A stretch of 64,000 nucleotides of DNA from Flavobacteriaceae bacterium (lineage in GTDB: Bacteria; Bacteroidota; Bacteroidia; Flavobacteriales; Flavobacteriaceae). Shown in pieces: positions 1 through 7,172 of this stretch. The position numbers were made by a program, and so were the translations under genes. Location: positions 1-64,000 of the forward strand of contig JABGUL010000027.1 of the NCBI GenBank assembly GCA_018646605.1. Reading direction: 5' to 3'. The notes under the pieces are model-generated. The model was given only the letters and a program-made list of their open reading frames with translations, was not told where the DNA came from and ran no database searches. The stretch's first letter is position 1. The number at the start of each line of letters is the position of its first letter.

Positions 1-50
1 ATAATTTTGTTGAATTTGGACTTATAGATATCAAATAATGACACAAAACT

Positions 51-110
51 ACTCATTAACTTTAGTGGCGTTTTCTTTCAAACCACAGGCATTTCATCTT
101 CAGTAAGTTC
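51..110. repeat. Degenerate direct repeat, copy 1
   Basis: About 60 bases here match 1025-1084 with few mismatches; both hold the string TTAACTTTAGTGGCGTTTTC followed by a CCACAGGCAT-like stretch. In this copy the left arm of the terminator stem seen at 1019-1053 is missing, so it probably does not fold. Read on the minus strand both copies carry a similar protein C-terminus ending in a stop: ELTEDEMPVV here and KLTEEDMPVG in copy 2. This looks like remains of a tandem gene family rather than a living gene. Confidence 0.6.
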
Positions 111-234
111 TACAATACACTTTACCAAGAATGAAACAAGCTTCTAATGAAGTAAGTGAAGATTTGCCTTTGTTTGTTTAGTAAGTTCTGGGATTTATTA
201 TATTTGAGTATTATTAACCATAAATCTATTTAAA

Positions 235-993
235 ATGAAAAAATTATTATTTGCATTAACTTTTATAATTGGGCTTAACTCTTATGGACAGTCAACAGTA
301 ATGTTGGCAATGGTTCTTGAAGATGGAAAGGAAGATGCTTATCTAAAAATGGAAAAAAATTGGCAAATATTGAATGAGGCAGCTGTTGACAAAGGAATAA
401 TAACTCAATGGTCTGTCTGGAAAAGAACCCCAAGAGAAGGAGATGAAGGTTGGGCAGAATATTTTGTTATGATTAGACGTAATGCTGCACAAGAGAAGTT
501 AAACGTAGATTGGGAAGAATTATCTTACACGGTTTTTAAGGGGAAAAGCAAAAAATCAATTGATAAAATGCTTTCAAACCAGGGGATAGTAAAAGAAATG
601 AGAAGTAGGACTTATAAACTAGAAACTACTACAGGCTGGAGAGGACTTGAGTGGGAAATCGGCGATAAAGCATACTTTCATTATATGACACAAAAAAACA
701 AAGATTTTATTGATTATGAGAGAACTGTTTGGAAGCCAATTGCTCAACAAAGAATTCTTGATGGATATTTAAAATATTGGGGAATTAGTAAACTAGTTGA
801 TTCAAATGATTTGACAAAAGAATTAAAATCAAGTTCAACTCATATAGCATTCAATTTTCCAACTAAAAAGCAAAATGAACCAGAAATGATTCCATCTGAA
901 GACTTTTTAAGTGCTAAATCTTGGGAAGGTCTTTTAAACTCTAGAGAAATGTTGCCAGCTGAAGAACTAACTTTAGTTTATTCATCATTCTAG
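235..993 (+). CDS. Secreted protein of two ferredoxin-like (ABM/NIPSNAP-like) repeats, function unknown
   Basis: A 252-residue protein with a clear signal peptide (charged MKK start, hydrophobic core, likely cleavage after SYGQ at about residue 19), so it is exported. The mature part seems to hold two copies of one module: about residues 35-65 (Y-x3-E-x2-W ... KGIITQW) and about 160-187 (Y-E-x3-W-K-x-I ... DGYLKYWG). This helix-then-strand pattern resembles the dimeric alpha-beta barrel fold seen in many small secreted flavobacterial proteins; the assignment is by eye. No catalytic residues can be named. The gene stands alone, has its own terminator at 1019-1053, and lies between two copies of a degenerate repeat, which suggests it sits in a locus that has been rearranged. 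Confidence 0.75.
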   Translation: MKKLLFALTFIIGLNSYGQSTVMLAMVLEDGKEDAYLKMEKNWQILNEAAVDKGIITQWSVWKRTPREGDEGWAEYFVMIRRNAAQEKLNVDWEELSYTVFKGKSKKSIDKMLSNQGIVKEMRSRTYKLETTTGWRGLEWEIGDKAYFHYMTQKNKDFIDYERTVWKPIAQQRILDGYLKYWGISKLVDSNDLTKELKSSSTHIAFNFPTKKQNEPEMIPSEDFLSAKSWEGLLNSREMLPAEELTLVYSSF

Positions 994-1018
994 ATAAAAC
1001 ACTTTTTTAAACACTTTT

Positions 1019-1053
1019 AACGTCACTAATTAACTTTAGTGGCGTTTTCTTTT
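1019..1053 (+). terminator. Rho-independent terminator after the secreted-protein gene
   Basis: Arms AACGTCACTAA (1019-1029) and TTAGTGGCGTT (1036-1046) pair over 11 bp with one G-T wobble around the loop TTAACT, followed by TTCTTTT. It begins 26 bases past the stop codon at 993. It could also work on the minus strand for the decayed reading frame that ends at 1052. Confidence 0.75.
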
Positions 1054-1084
1054 AACCCACAGGCATATCCTCTTCAGTAAGTTT
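1025..1084. repeat. Degenerate direct repeat, copy 2, with a decayed minus-strand C-terminus
   Basis: Partner of the repeat at 51-110. The rest of the gap between 994 and 1298 holds no intact gene. On the minus strand a short frame (about 1147 down to 1052) encodes EIPKLTEEDMPVG before a stop, and an alternative frame upstream encodes IKELNLTINYFLRE before a stop; joined by a frameshift they would give one longer C-terminus. I read this as a pseudogene remnant of unknown family. Confidence 0.5.
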
Positions 1085-1240
1085 GGGGATTTCTGACCCT
1101 CTTAAATAGGTTTTCTCACTCACGAAGAAAGTAGTTAATGGTAAGGTTCAGTTCTTTTATAACTTGAAGAGAATCAACGCTTCAAGATATTACGAGTTGA
1201 GGTACGAATTGAGTAAAAAAAGGTAAAAGTGAAGTATAAT

Positions 1241-1262
1241 TGTACCCTAATCTGTACCCTAA
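1241..1262. repeat. Tandem 10-bp repeat TGTACCCTAA beside a tRNA gene
   Basis: TGTACCCTAA occurs at 1241-1250 and 1253-1262, two bases apart, just beyond the terminator of the minus-strand tRNA-Arg. Short tandem repeats 3' of a tRNA are where tyrosine-integrase elements attach, so this may be an attachment-site scar. No integrase is present in the window, so the reading is only inferred. Confidence 0.4.
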
Positions 1263-1270
1263 AAAGAAAA

Positions 1271-1297
1271 GAGGAAGCGTTAACTTCCTCTTTTTTT
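1271..1297 (-). terminator. Terminator of the tRNA-Arg gene
   Basis: GAGGAAG (1271-1277) and CTTCCTC (1284-1290) form a perfect 7-bp stem around CGTTAA. On the minus strand the stem follows the tRNA 3' end within a few bases and is followed by TTTTCTTTTT. The plus strand also has a T-run (1291-1297), so it may work in both directions. Confidence 0.75.
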
Positions 1298-1298
1298 G

Positions 1299-1372
1299 TG
1301 ACCTCGGCAGGATTCAAACCTGCAACCTCTTGAGCCGTAATCAAGTGCACTATTCAGTTATGCTACGAGGCC
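1299..1372 (-). tRNA. tRNA-Arg (anticodon ACG), with A19-U56 instead of G19-C56
   Basis: The minus strand folds as a full cloverleaf of 74 nt. The acceptor arms GGCCTCG and CGAGGTC pair with one wobble; the D stem is GCAT/GTGC; the anticodon stem CTTGA/TCAAG encloses TTACGGC, giving anticodon ACG for arginine CGN codons; the T stem is GCAGG/CCTGC with loop TTTGAAT. U8, A14, A21, U33 and A58 are kept. CCA is not encoded (the 3' sequence is ACA). Two nearly invariant bases differ: position 19 in the D loop (TGAATA, not TGGATA) and position 56 in the T loop (TTTGAAT, not TTCGAAT). These two bases pair in the tRNA elbow, so the change is compensatory. Confidence 0.9.
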
Positions 1373-1488
1373 ATTTTACGATTGCAAATATAGCTATTTT
1401 CTTTTTTCACCACAGCAGAATGTGCTTTCATTTTTTTAAAAATAAAAATGATTTAGGTAACTATAATGTATCTTGTGCTCTTTTTATT

Positions 1489-2424
1489 ATGGACTTTATA
1501 GCAATTGGATTGGGATTATTTCTTCTTATAAAAGGAGGGGACTGGTTGATGGAGGCGTCAGTTTCATTATCATTACAATTAAATATTCCTAAAATCATTA
1601 TAGGAATGACGGTTGTTTCTTTTGCTACTTCTGCGCCAGAGTTGATTGTTAGTATAAAAGCAGCTCTTATGGGTCATCCCGATTTGGCTATGGGAAATGT
1701 GGTGGGTTCAAATGTTGCAAATTTGGCTTTTGTTCTTGGAATTGTGATATTGATATCTCCTATTTATGTTACTAAAAATTTCTATAAGTTGGATTGGCCC
1801 ATGATGTATGTGGCTTCACTAATTTTTTATTTTTTCGTAGTTCAAGATGGAATTCTAAGTCGTTTTGAGGGGGTTATATTATTGATTCTTCTTTTTGGCT
1901 TTTTGATTTTTTTACTTTTTTTCCAAGGAAAAGCTGTACTCGAAGAAGGTGCGATTCAAACCGCAACGACTAGCTTCAAAATGATAGGGTTTTTACTTTT
2001 TACTGGGGGTTGTTCATTGTGGTTAGGATCGGAGGTGCTGATCAAAAGTGCCGTCTCTTTAGCTCAGAACTTAGGGGTAAGTGAACGTGTCATAAGTATT
2101 TCTATTATTTCAGTTGGTACCAGTATCCCTGAGCTTACAGCTTCAGTTATTGCTATCATCAACAAAGAAAAAGCATTGTCATTGGGTAATTTGATCGGGT
2201 CAAATATCTTTAATATCCTTGCGGTAATGGGTATTACTTCGGTTATACAGCCAATAGTAGTTCAAGATCAGAATCTATTGAACGTTGACTTTATATGGAT
2301 GCTTTCAATTTCTTTACTGATTCTACCTTTAGTTTTTGTATTTACTAAATTCAAATTAGGACGTTATGAAGGGCTTATCTTACTGGGTTTATATACATTA
2401 TTTATTCTTCAGATGATTTCATAA
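1489..2424 (+). CDS. Calcium/sodium antiporter, CaCA family (YrbG-like)
   Basis: A 311-residue inner-membrane protein of about ten membrane segments that exchanges Na+ for Ca2+ or a similar cation. It shows the two inverted alpha repeats of the family: TSAPELIVS with GNVVGSNVANL in the first half, and GTSIPELTASV with GNLIGSNIFNIL in the second. The acidic residues in the two PEL motifs are the usual ion ligands. I chose ATG 1489 (MDFIAIGLG) because the frame upstream runs through the antisense of the tRNA and gives no sensible protein. It is alone between the tRNA and a bidirectional terminator shared with the convergent glutamine synthetase gene. Confidence 0.9.
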   Translation: MDFIAIGLGLFLLIKGGDWLMEASVSLSLQLNIPKIIIGMTVVSFATSAPELIVSIKAALMGHPDLAMGNVVGSNVANLAFVLGIVILISPIYVTKNFYKLDWPMMYVASLIFYFFVVQDGILSRFEGVILLILLFGFLIFLLFFQGKAVLEEGAIQTATTSFKMIGFLLFTGGCSLWLGSEVLIKSAVSLAQNLGVSERVISISIISVGTSIPELTASVIAIINKEKALSLGNLIGSNIFNILAVMGITSVIQPIVVQDQNLLNVDFIWMLSISLLILPLVFVFTKFKLGRYEGLILLGLYTLFILQMIS

Positions 2425-2456
2425 AAAAACACCCTAATACTGTTTAGGGTGTTTAA
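2424..2456. terminator. Bidirectional terminator between antiporter and GSII genes
   Basis: AACACCCTAA and TTAGGGTGTT form a stem of at least 10 bp around a short loop, with A-run on the left and T-run on the right. It lies between two convergent genes (stops at 2424 and 2479) and can serve both. Confidence 0.85.
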
Positions 2457-2478
2457 TTTTCAACAAATCTACTTTACA

Positions 2479-3486
2479 TTAAAGTTTAGCCGATTTTACA
2501 GTTTTTATGATTCTTGCTGCGATTTTGTATGGATCACCATTTGAAGAAGGTCTTCTGTCTTCTAGCCATCCTTTCCAACCTTTTTCAACAGTCATAATTG
2601 GAATTCTAATAGACGCTCCTCTGTCGGATACACCAAAACTAAATTCATGAATAGATTGTGTTTCATGCTTTCCAGTCAAACGCAGCTCATTATGAGCCCC
2701 ATATACATCGATGTGTTCTTTAACAACAGGTCTGAATGCTTCACATATTTTACTGTAGACTTCTTCAGAACCACAGGTTCTTAGGATTTCATTTGAGAAG
2801 TTAGCGTGCATACCAGATCCATTCCAATCTGTATCACCTAGTGGTTTTGGGTGCCATTCAATAGCAAGACCATATTTTTCTCCTAGACGTTCAAGTAAAT
2901 ATCGAGAAACCCACATTTCATCTCCCGCTTTTTGAGCACCCTCAGCAAAACACTGATATTCCCATTGGCCAGATGCAACTTCAGCATTAATTCCTTCTAC
3001 ATTGATTCCTGCCTCAAGGCATTGGTCTAAATGCTCTTCAATCATTTCTCTACCAAAAGAATTTTTGGCACCAACAGAACAGTAAAATTGTCCCTGAGGT
3101 GTTTGATCTTTAGGAAATCCAAAAGGGAGGTTTGTTTCCGGATCCCACAAGAAATACTCTTGTTCAAAGCCAAACCAAAAATCATCATCATCATCATCAA
3201 TGGTAGCTCTACCATTAGTTGGGTGTGGTGTACCATCAGCATTTAAAACTTCAGTCATTACTAACCATCCATTTTTACGATCAGGATCTTCATATAATGC
3301 CACAGGTTTAAGAAGACAGTCTGAAGCGTTTCCTTCTGCTTGTCTAGTTGAAGAACCATCAAAAGACCACATTGGACAATCGTCTAATGTTCCTTTAAAA
3401 TCTGTTACAATTTTGGTTTTACTGCGGAGATTTGCAGTTGGTTGATAACCATCTAACCAAATATATTCTAGTTTAGCTTTACTCAT
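2479..3486 (-). CDS. Glutamine synthetase, type II (eukaryote-like)
   Basis: A 335-residue enzyme that makes glutamine from glutamate, ammonium and ATP in the cytoplasm. The length and the WSFDGSSTRQA motif (about 40-50), FGFEQEYFLW (about 105-114, metal/glutamate binding), NGSGMHANFS and DRGASIRIP identify the short, eukaryote-like GSII class and not the 470-residue GSI. There is no adenylylation-site tail. Residues 97-102 are six aspartates in a row, all GAT, written as (ATC)6 on the plus strand at 3181-3198, just before the active-site FGFEQEY. The gene is divergent from the type III enzyme at 3688, and a GC-armed palindrome lies in the shared 201-base gap, so both may answer to nitrogen status. 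It ends at a shared terminator. Confidence 0.95.
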   Translation of the reverse strand: MSKAKLEYIWLDGYQPTANLRSKTKIVTDFKGTLDDCPMWSFDGSSTRQAEGNASDCLLKPVALYEDPDRKNGWLVMTEVLNADGTPHPTNGRATIDDDDDDFWFGFEQEYFLWDPETNLPFGFPKDQTPQGQFYCSVGAKNSFGREMIEEHLDQCLEAGINVEGINAEVASGQWEYQCFAEGAQKAGDEMWVSRYLLERLGEKYGLAIEWHPKPLGDTDWNGSGMHANFSNEILRTCGSEEVYSKICEAFRPVVKEHIDVYGAHNELRLTGKHETQSIHEFSFGVSDRGASIRIPIMTVEKGWKGWLEDRRPSSNGDPYKIAARIIKTVKSAKL

Positions 3487-3576
3487 GATTAATTAATTTT
3501 TTGCTAAAATAAAATTTTTAAGGCACCCCAAATAAAAGAATGATGCAAAGAAATTAACAATATTATATTTTTATTA

Positions 3577-3597
3577 ACCCCCTATAAATTTGGGGGT
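3577..3597. promoter_or_regulatory. Candidate nitrogen operator, site 1
   Basis: Perfect 6-bp arms ACCCCC and GGGGGT separated by nine bases (TATAAATTT). The core differs from the site at 14349-14368 (minus strand) at only 2 of 19 positions: CCCCCTATAAMTTWGGGGG. It lies between two divergent genes, so it cannot be the terminator of either. It is 91 bases upstream of the glnN start and 90 bases upstream of the GSII start. A role as an operator for ammonium assimilation is inferred. Confidence 0.6.
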
Positions 3598-3627
3598 AAA
3601 ATTTAATATATCTCATTTTTTTTGATT

Positions 3628-3660
3628 TTGACCGTCAAATATTCAAAATGACTATCTTTG
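3628..3660 (+). promoter_or_regulatory. Bacteroidota-type promoter of glnN
   Basis: TATCTTTG at 3653-3660 matches the TAnnTTTG -7 box exactly, with TTG at 3628-3630 as a -33 element, 22 bases apart. The start codon follows 27 bases after the box. Confidence 0.55.
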
Positions 3661-3687
3661 ATGCAATAATTTTATCCTTTCCTTTTC

Positions 3688-5871
3688 ATGCAAACCCTAC
3701 GTAAAAAAAGTCTTTTTAAGTTATCCTCAGCCTCTGAAGAGGTTCCTATGACAACGGCAAATAGTTTAGATTTTGGAGCTCATGTTTTTGATATACCTAA
3801 GTTAAAACAATTTTTAAGCGAGAAAGCTTTCAAGCAAATGCTTCAATCAATTGATAAAGGGATACCTATTAACATAGTACTTGCTGATCAAATTGCTTCT
3901 GCGATAAAGGCTTGGGCAATTTCAAAGGGAGCAACTCATTACACACATTGGTTTCAGCCCATAACGGGCGCTACTGCAGAAAAACATGACTCTTTTTTTA
4001 ATCTTGACGAAACGGGAATACAAATCGAAAAGTTTGAGGGTGAGCAGTTGGTTCAACAAGTACCCGATGCTTCAAGTTTTCCGGGCGAAAGTTTAAGAAA
4101 TACTTTTGAGGCAAGGGGTTTTACGACTTGGGATCCTACCTCACCTGTTTTTATTTATGAGGGTACGCTATGTATACCATCGCTTTTTATGTCCTACACT
4201 GGTGAGGCACTTGATTTTAAAGCTCCTCTTATTAAATCTCTGCAAAAATTAGATACTGCCGCTACTGATGTTTGCCAATATTTTGATAAAGGAGTTGGTA
4301 AAGTAAATGCCACCTTAGGTTGGGAACAAGAATATTTTTTAATCGACAGAAGTTTGGCTGCAAGTCGACCTGACTTGATGCTCACGGGAAGAACATTATT
4401 AGGACATCCCCCTTCAAAAGATCAAGAATTGAATGATCATTACTTTGGTTCTATTCCAGGTCGTGTAAGCCGTTTTTTAAAAGACTTGGAGTCTGAAAGC
4501 AATGCCTTGGGTATTCCAATTAAAACATATCATAATGAAGCGGCTCCAAGTCAATATGAGATAGCTCCAGTGTATGAAGTTGCTAATCTTGCCGTTGATC
4601 ACAATGCGCTTTTGATGGATTTAATGAATAAAATGTCGTTCAGACATAATTTTATTGTGCTTTTTCATGAAAAGCCTTTTGAGAAAATAAACGGTTCTGG
4701 AAAGCACACAAACTGGTCTTTAGTTACTAATTCTAAGATTAATCTATTGAGTCCAGGAAAGACCCCCATGGGTAATTTGCAGTTTTTATCCTTTTTCATC
4801 AATACAATTGCTGCTGTTTTAAAACACGAAGCCCTACTTAGAGCCTCTTCAGTTTCTGCAAGTAATGATCTACGGATTGGATTACATGAAGCTCCGTCTG
4901 CAATTCTTTCGATTTTTATCGGAAAGCATTTGATGCAAGTTTTAGAAGAGTTAGAAAACGTTTCTAAAGGAAAGCTTTCTCCACAAGAAAAAACAGATAT
5001 TAAACTAAATGTAATTGGTAAAATTCCAGAAATCTTGTTGGACAATACCGATGAAAATAGAACTTCTCCGTTTGCTTTTACAGGGAATAAATTTGAATTT
5101 AGAACAGTAGGTTCAAAAGCAAATTGTGCAAAATCCATCACAGTGCTCAATACTATTGTTGCTGAGCAATTATTTTTATTTAGAGATTCGGTAGATGAAT
5201 TGATAGAGAATAAAAACATGAAGAAAGACGATGCGATTTTTAATACGCTGAGAGAGATTATCACTTCAATTAAAGATATTTTTTACGCCTCCGAAAATGA
5301 AAAGGAAAAAGCAGAGTCATTGGCAAAAAAGAAGGGATTAAGTAACAATAAAACTACTCCTGAAGCATTACCTGCCTACATAAATGAGAGTTCAATTAAG
5401 CTCTTTGAAAGCTTAGGAGTTTTTTCGGAAAATGAACTTCAAACACGATATCAAATTGATCTAGAAGAATACATATCTTCTATTCAAATAGAATCAAGGA
5501 CGCTAGGTGATCTGGCTCAGAATCACATTATCCCAACGGCGATTAAGTATCAAAACATTTTGATTGAAAATGTCAAGGGGATTAAAGAAATATATGGGTC
5601 TAGCTTTAAAGAACATGCTAGTGAACAGATTTTAATTTTGGAAAGAATTTCAAAACATATAACTGAAATAAATAGTGGAATTTATGCTATGGTGGAGGCT
5701 AGAAAAAAAGCTAATGTTATAAAAAATCATCATAAAAAGGCAATGGCTTATTGTGAAAATATTTTGCCATTTCTTTCGAGTATTCGTTATCATTGTGATA
5801 AGCTTGAGCTTACGGTCGATGATGAAATTTGGCCGATGGCCAAATACCGCGAATTGTTGTTTATTCGTTAA
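3688..5871 (+). CDS. glnN: Glutamine synthetase, type III
   Basis: A 727-residue GSIII, the large glutamine synthetase class typical of Bacteroidota and cyanobacteria; a homododecamer in relatives studied so far. Visible landmarks are LGWEQEYFLID (about residue 210-220), the class-specific stretch GRTLLGHPPSKDQELNDHYFGSI split over about 235-255, NGSGKHTNWS (about 335) and the alpha-helical C-terminal region of about 200 residues characteristic of the class. The start at 3688 is the first ATG after the promoter; another ATG lies 20 codons in. With GSII immediately divergent and an Amt/PII operon 8 kb away, the window carries a duplicated ammonium-assimilation capacity. Which enzyme is used under which nitrogen supply cannot be told from sequence. 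Confidence 0.95.
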   Translation: MQTLRKKSLFKLSSASEEVPMTTANSLDFGAHVFDIPKLKQFLSEKAFKQMLQSIDKGIPINIVLADQIASAIKAWAISKGATHYTHWFQPITGATAEKHDSFFNLDETGIQIEKFEGEQLVQQVPDASSFPGESLRNTFEARGFTTWDPTSPVFIYEGTLCIPSLFMSYTGEALDFKAPLIKSLQKLDTAATDVCQYFDKGVGKVNATLGWEQEYFLIDRSLAASRPDLMLTGRTLLGHPPSKDQELNDHYFGSIPGRVSRFLKDLESESNALGIPIKTYHNEAAPSQYEIAPVYEVANLAVDHNALLMDLMNKMSFRHNFIVLFHEKPFEKINGSGKHTNWSLVTNSKINLLSPGKTPMGNLQFLSFFINTIAAVLKHEALLRASSVSASNDLRIGLHEAPSAILSIFIGKHLMQVLEELENVSKGKLSPQEKTDIKLNVIGKIPEILLDNTDENRTSPFAFTGNKFEFRTVGSKANCAKSITVLNTIVAEQLFLFRDSVDELIENKNMKKDDAIFNTLREIITSIKDIFYASENEKEKAESLAKKKGLSNNKTTPEALPAYINESSIKLFESLGVFSENELQTRYQIDLEEYISSIQIESRTLGDLAQNHIIPTAIKYQNILIENVKGIKEIYGSSFKEHASEQILILERISKHITEINSGIYAMVEARKKANVIKNHHKKAMAYCENILPFLSSIRYHCDKLELTVDDEIWPMAKYRELLFIR

Positions 5872-5913
5872 TAACTATATCGAGATTTGAATGCCTTGTT
5901 TTATCAAAAAAAT

Positions 5914-5921
5914 TATTTTTG
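5914..5921 (+). promoter_or_regulatory. -7 box of the purM promoter
   Basis: TATTTTTG matches TAnnTTTG and ends 14 bases before the purM start codon. TTG triplets upstream lie 15 and 24 bases away, so the -33 element is uncertain. Confidence 0.45.
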
Positions 5922-5935
5922 TATAAAATAATTAT

Positions 5936-7105
5936 ATGTCAGATCGTTACAGCCGTCGAGGTGTTTCTGCTCAAAAAGAAGATGTCCATAATGCCATAAA
6001 AAAAATCGATAAAGGATTATTTCCCAAAGCTTTTTGTAAAGTTATTCCAGACGTTTTAACGGGTAGTGATGATCATGCTATCGTTATGCATGCAGATGGG
6101 GCAGGAACCAAGTCAGCTTTAGCGTACATGTATTGGAAAGAAACAGCAGACCTCTCTGTTTGGAAAGGGATTGCCCAAGATGCTCTAATCATGAATATTG
6201 ATGACTTACTTTGTGTCGGTGTGACCCAAGATATTTTACTTTCTTCAACTATTGGGCGAAATAAAAATCATATTCCGGGAGAGGTAATCGCTGCAATTAT
6301 AGAAGGTACAGAAGAGCTGCTTGAAAACTTGAAGGAATGGGGAGTTTCGATTTACAGTACAGGAGGGGAGACAGCCGATGTAGGTGATTTGGTAAGAACA
6401 ATCATTGTTGATTCTACAGTAACGGCTAGAATATCTAGGGCTAAAATTATTGACAATGCTAATATTAAAGACGGCGATGTGATTGTAGGACTTGCTTCCT
6501 ATGGACAGGCTACTTATGAAACTTCATACAACGGAGGGATGGGAAGTAATGGCTTGACATCAGCTAGGCACGACGTATTTGCTAAAACGTTAGCTGAAAA
6601 ATATCCCGAAAGCTTCGATCCTGAAGTCCCTGAGGACTTGATTTATTCTGGTTCACGTGAGTTAACGGAAACATTAGAAGGAGTGCCAATTGATATTGGA
6701 AAATTGGTATTGTCTCCAACACGAACCTACGCACCTATCATTCAAAAAATATTTTCAGAAATGGGATCAAACTCAATTCATGGAATGGTACATTGTAGCG
6801 GTGGTGCACAGACTAAAATTTTACATTTTGTGGACAATCTTCATATTGTAAAAGACAACCTTTTTCCAGTTCCTCCTTTATTTGATATGATTCAAAAAGA
6901 GTCTGGCACCTCCGGAAGAGAAATGTATCAGGTTTTTAATATGGGACATCGGATGGAATTATATGTTTCTCCAGATAAAGCAGAAGAAATTATCGCTATT
7001 TCTAAGTCTTTCAATGTTGATGCTCAAGTTGTTGGCCACGTAGCTTCAGCGCCTATTAAAAAATTGACTTTAAAAACACCTTATGGTGTTTTTGAATACA
7101 ATTAA
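5936..7105 (+). CDS. purM: Phosphoribosylformylglycinamidine cyclo-ligase (AIR synthetase)
   Basis: A 389-residue enzyme for the fifth step of purine synthesis, ATP-dependent ring closure of FGAM to AIR in the cytoplasm. It has the conserved DGAGTKS motif (about 55-61), the NIDDLLCVG segment (about 92-100) and STGGETADVGD (about 145-155), which bind nucleotide and substrate. It is about 40 residues longer than the E. coli protein, as is usual in Bacteroidota, the extra residues lying within the C-terminal half. It is followed after 67 bases by prfA, which has its own -7 box, so it is probably transcribed alone. Confidence 0.95.
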   Translation: MSDRYSRRGVSAQKEDVHNAIKKIDKGLFPKAFCKVIPDVLTGSDDHAIVMHADGAGTKSALAYMYWKETADLSVWKGIAQDALIMNIDDLLCVGVTQDILLSSTIGRNKNHIPGEVIAAIIEGTEELLENLKEWGVSIYSTGGETADVGDLVRTIIVDSTVTARISRAKIIDNANIKDGDVIVGLASYGQATYETSYNGGMGSNGLTSARHDVFAKTLAEKYPESFDPEVPEDLIYSGSRELTETLEGVPIDIGKLVLSPTRTYAPIIQKIFSEMGSNSIHGMVHCSGGAQTKILHFVDNLHIVKDNLFPVPPLFDMIQKESGTSGREMYQVFNMGHRMELYVSPDKAEEIIAISKSFNVDAQVVGHVASAPIKKLTLKTPYGVFEYN

Positions 7106-7157
7106 AACGACATTAGTCTTTACAAAAGTTTCTAACTATTATTCGCAAGACAATTTG

Positions 7158-7165
7158 TAAATTTG
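7158..7165 (+). promoter_or_regulatory. -7 box of the prfA promoter, abutting the start codon
   Basis: TAAATTTG fits TAnnTTTG exactly and ends seven bases before ATG 7173. Transcription would start at or just before the start codon, giving a leaderless or nearly leaderless mRNA. No clear TTG is seen 19-21 bases upstream. Confidence 0.5.
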
Positions 7166-7172
7166 CACTATC

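Noticed and set aside
1240-1488. N-terminal extension of the antiporter reading frame through the tRNA locus
   Set aside because: The frame is the antisense of the tRNA and its terminator. The true N-terminus of the antiporter family begins at ATG 1489.
4665-5264. 199-codon open frame antisense to glnN
   Set aside because: It lies fully inside a well-conserved gene on the other strand, has no promoter or ribosome site, and its composition reflects the codon pattern of glnN.
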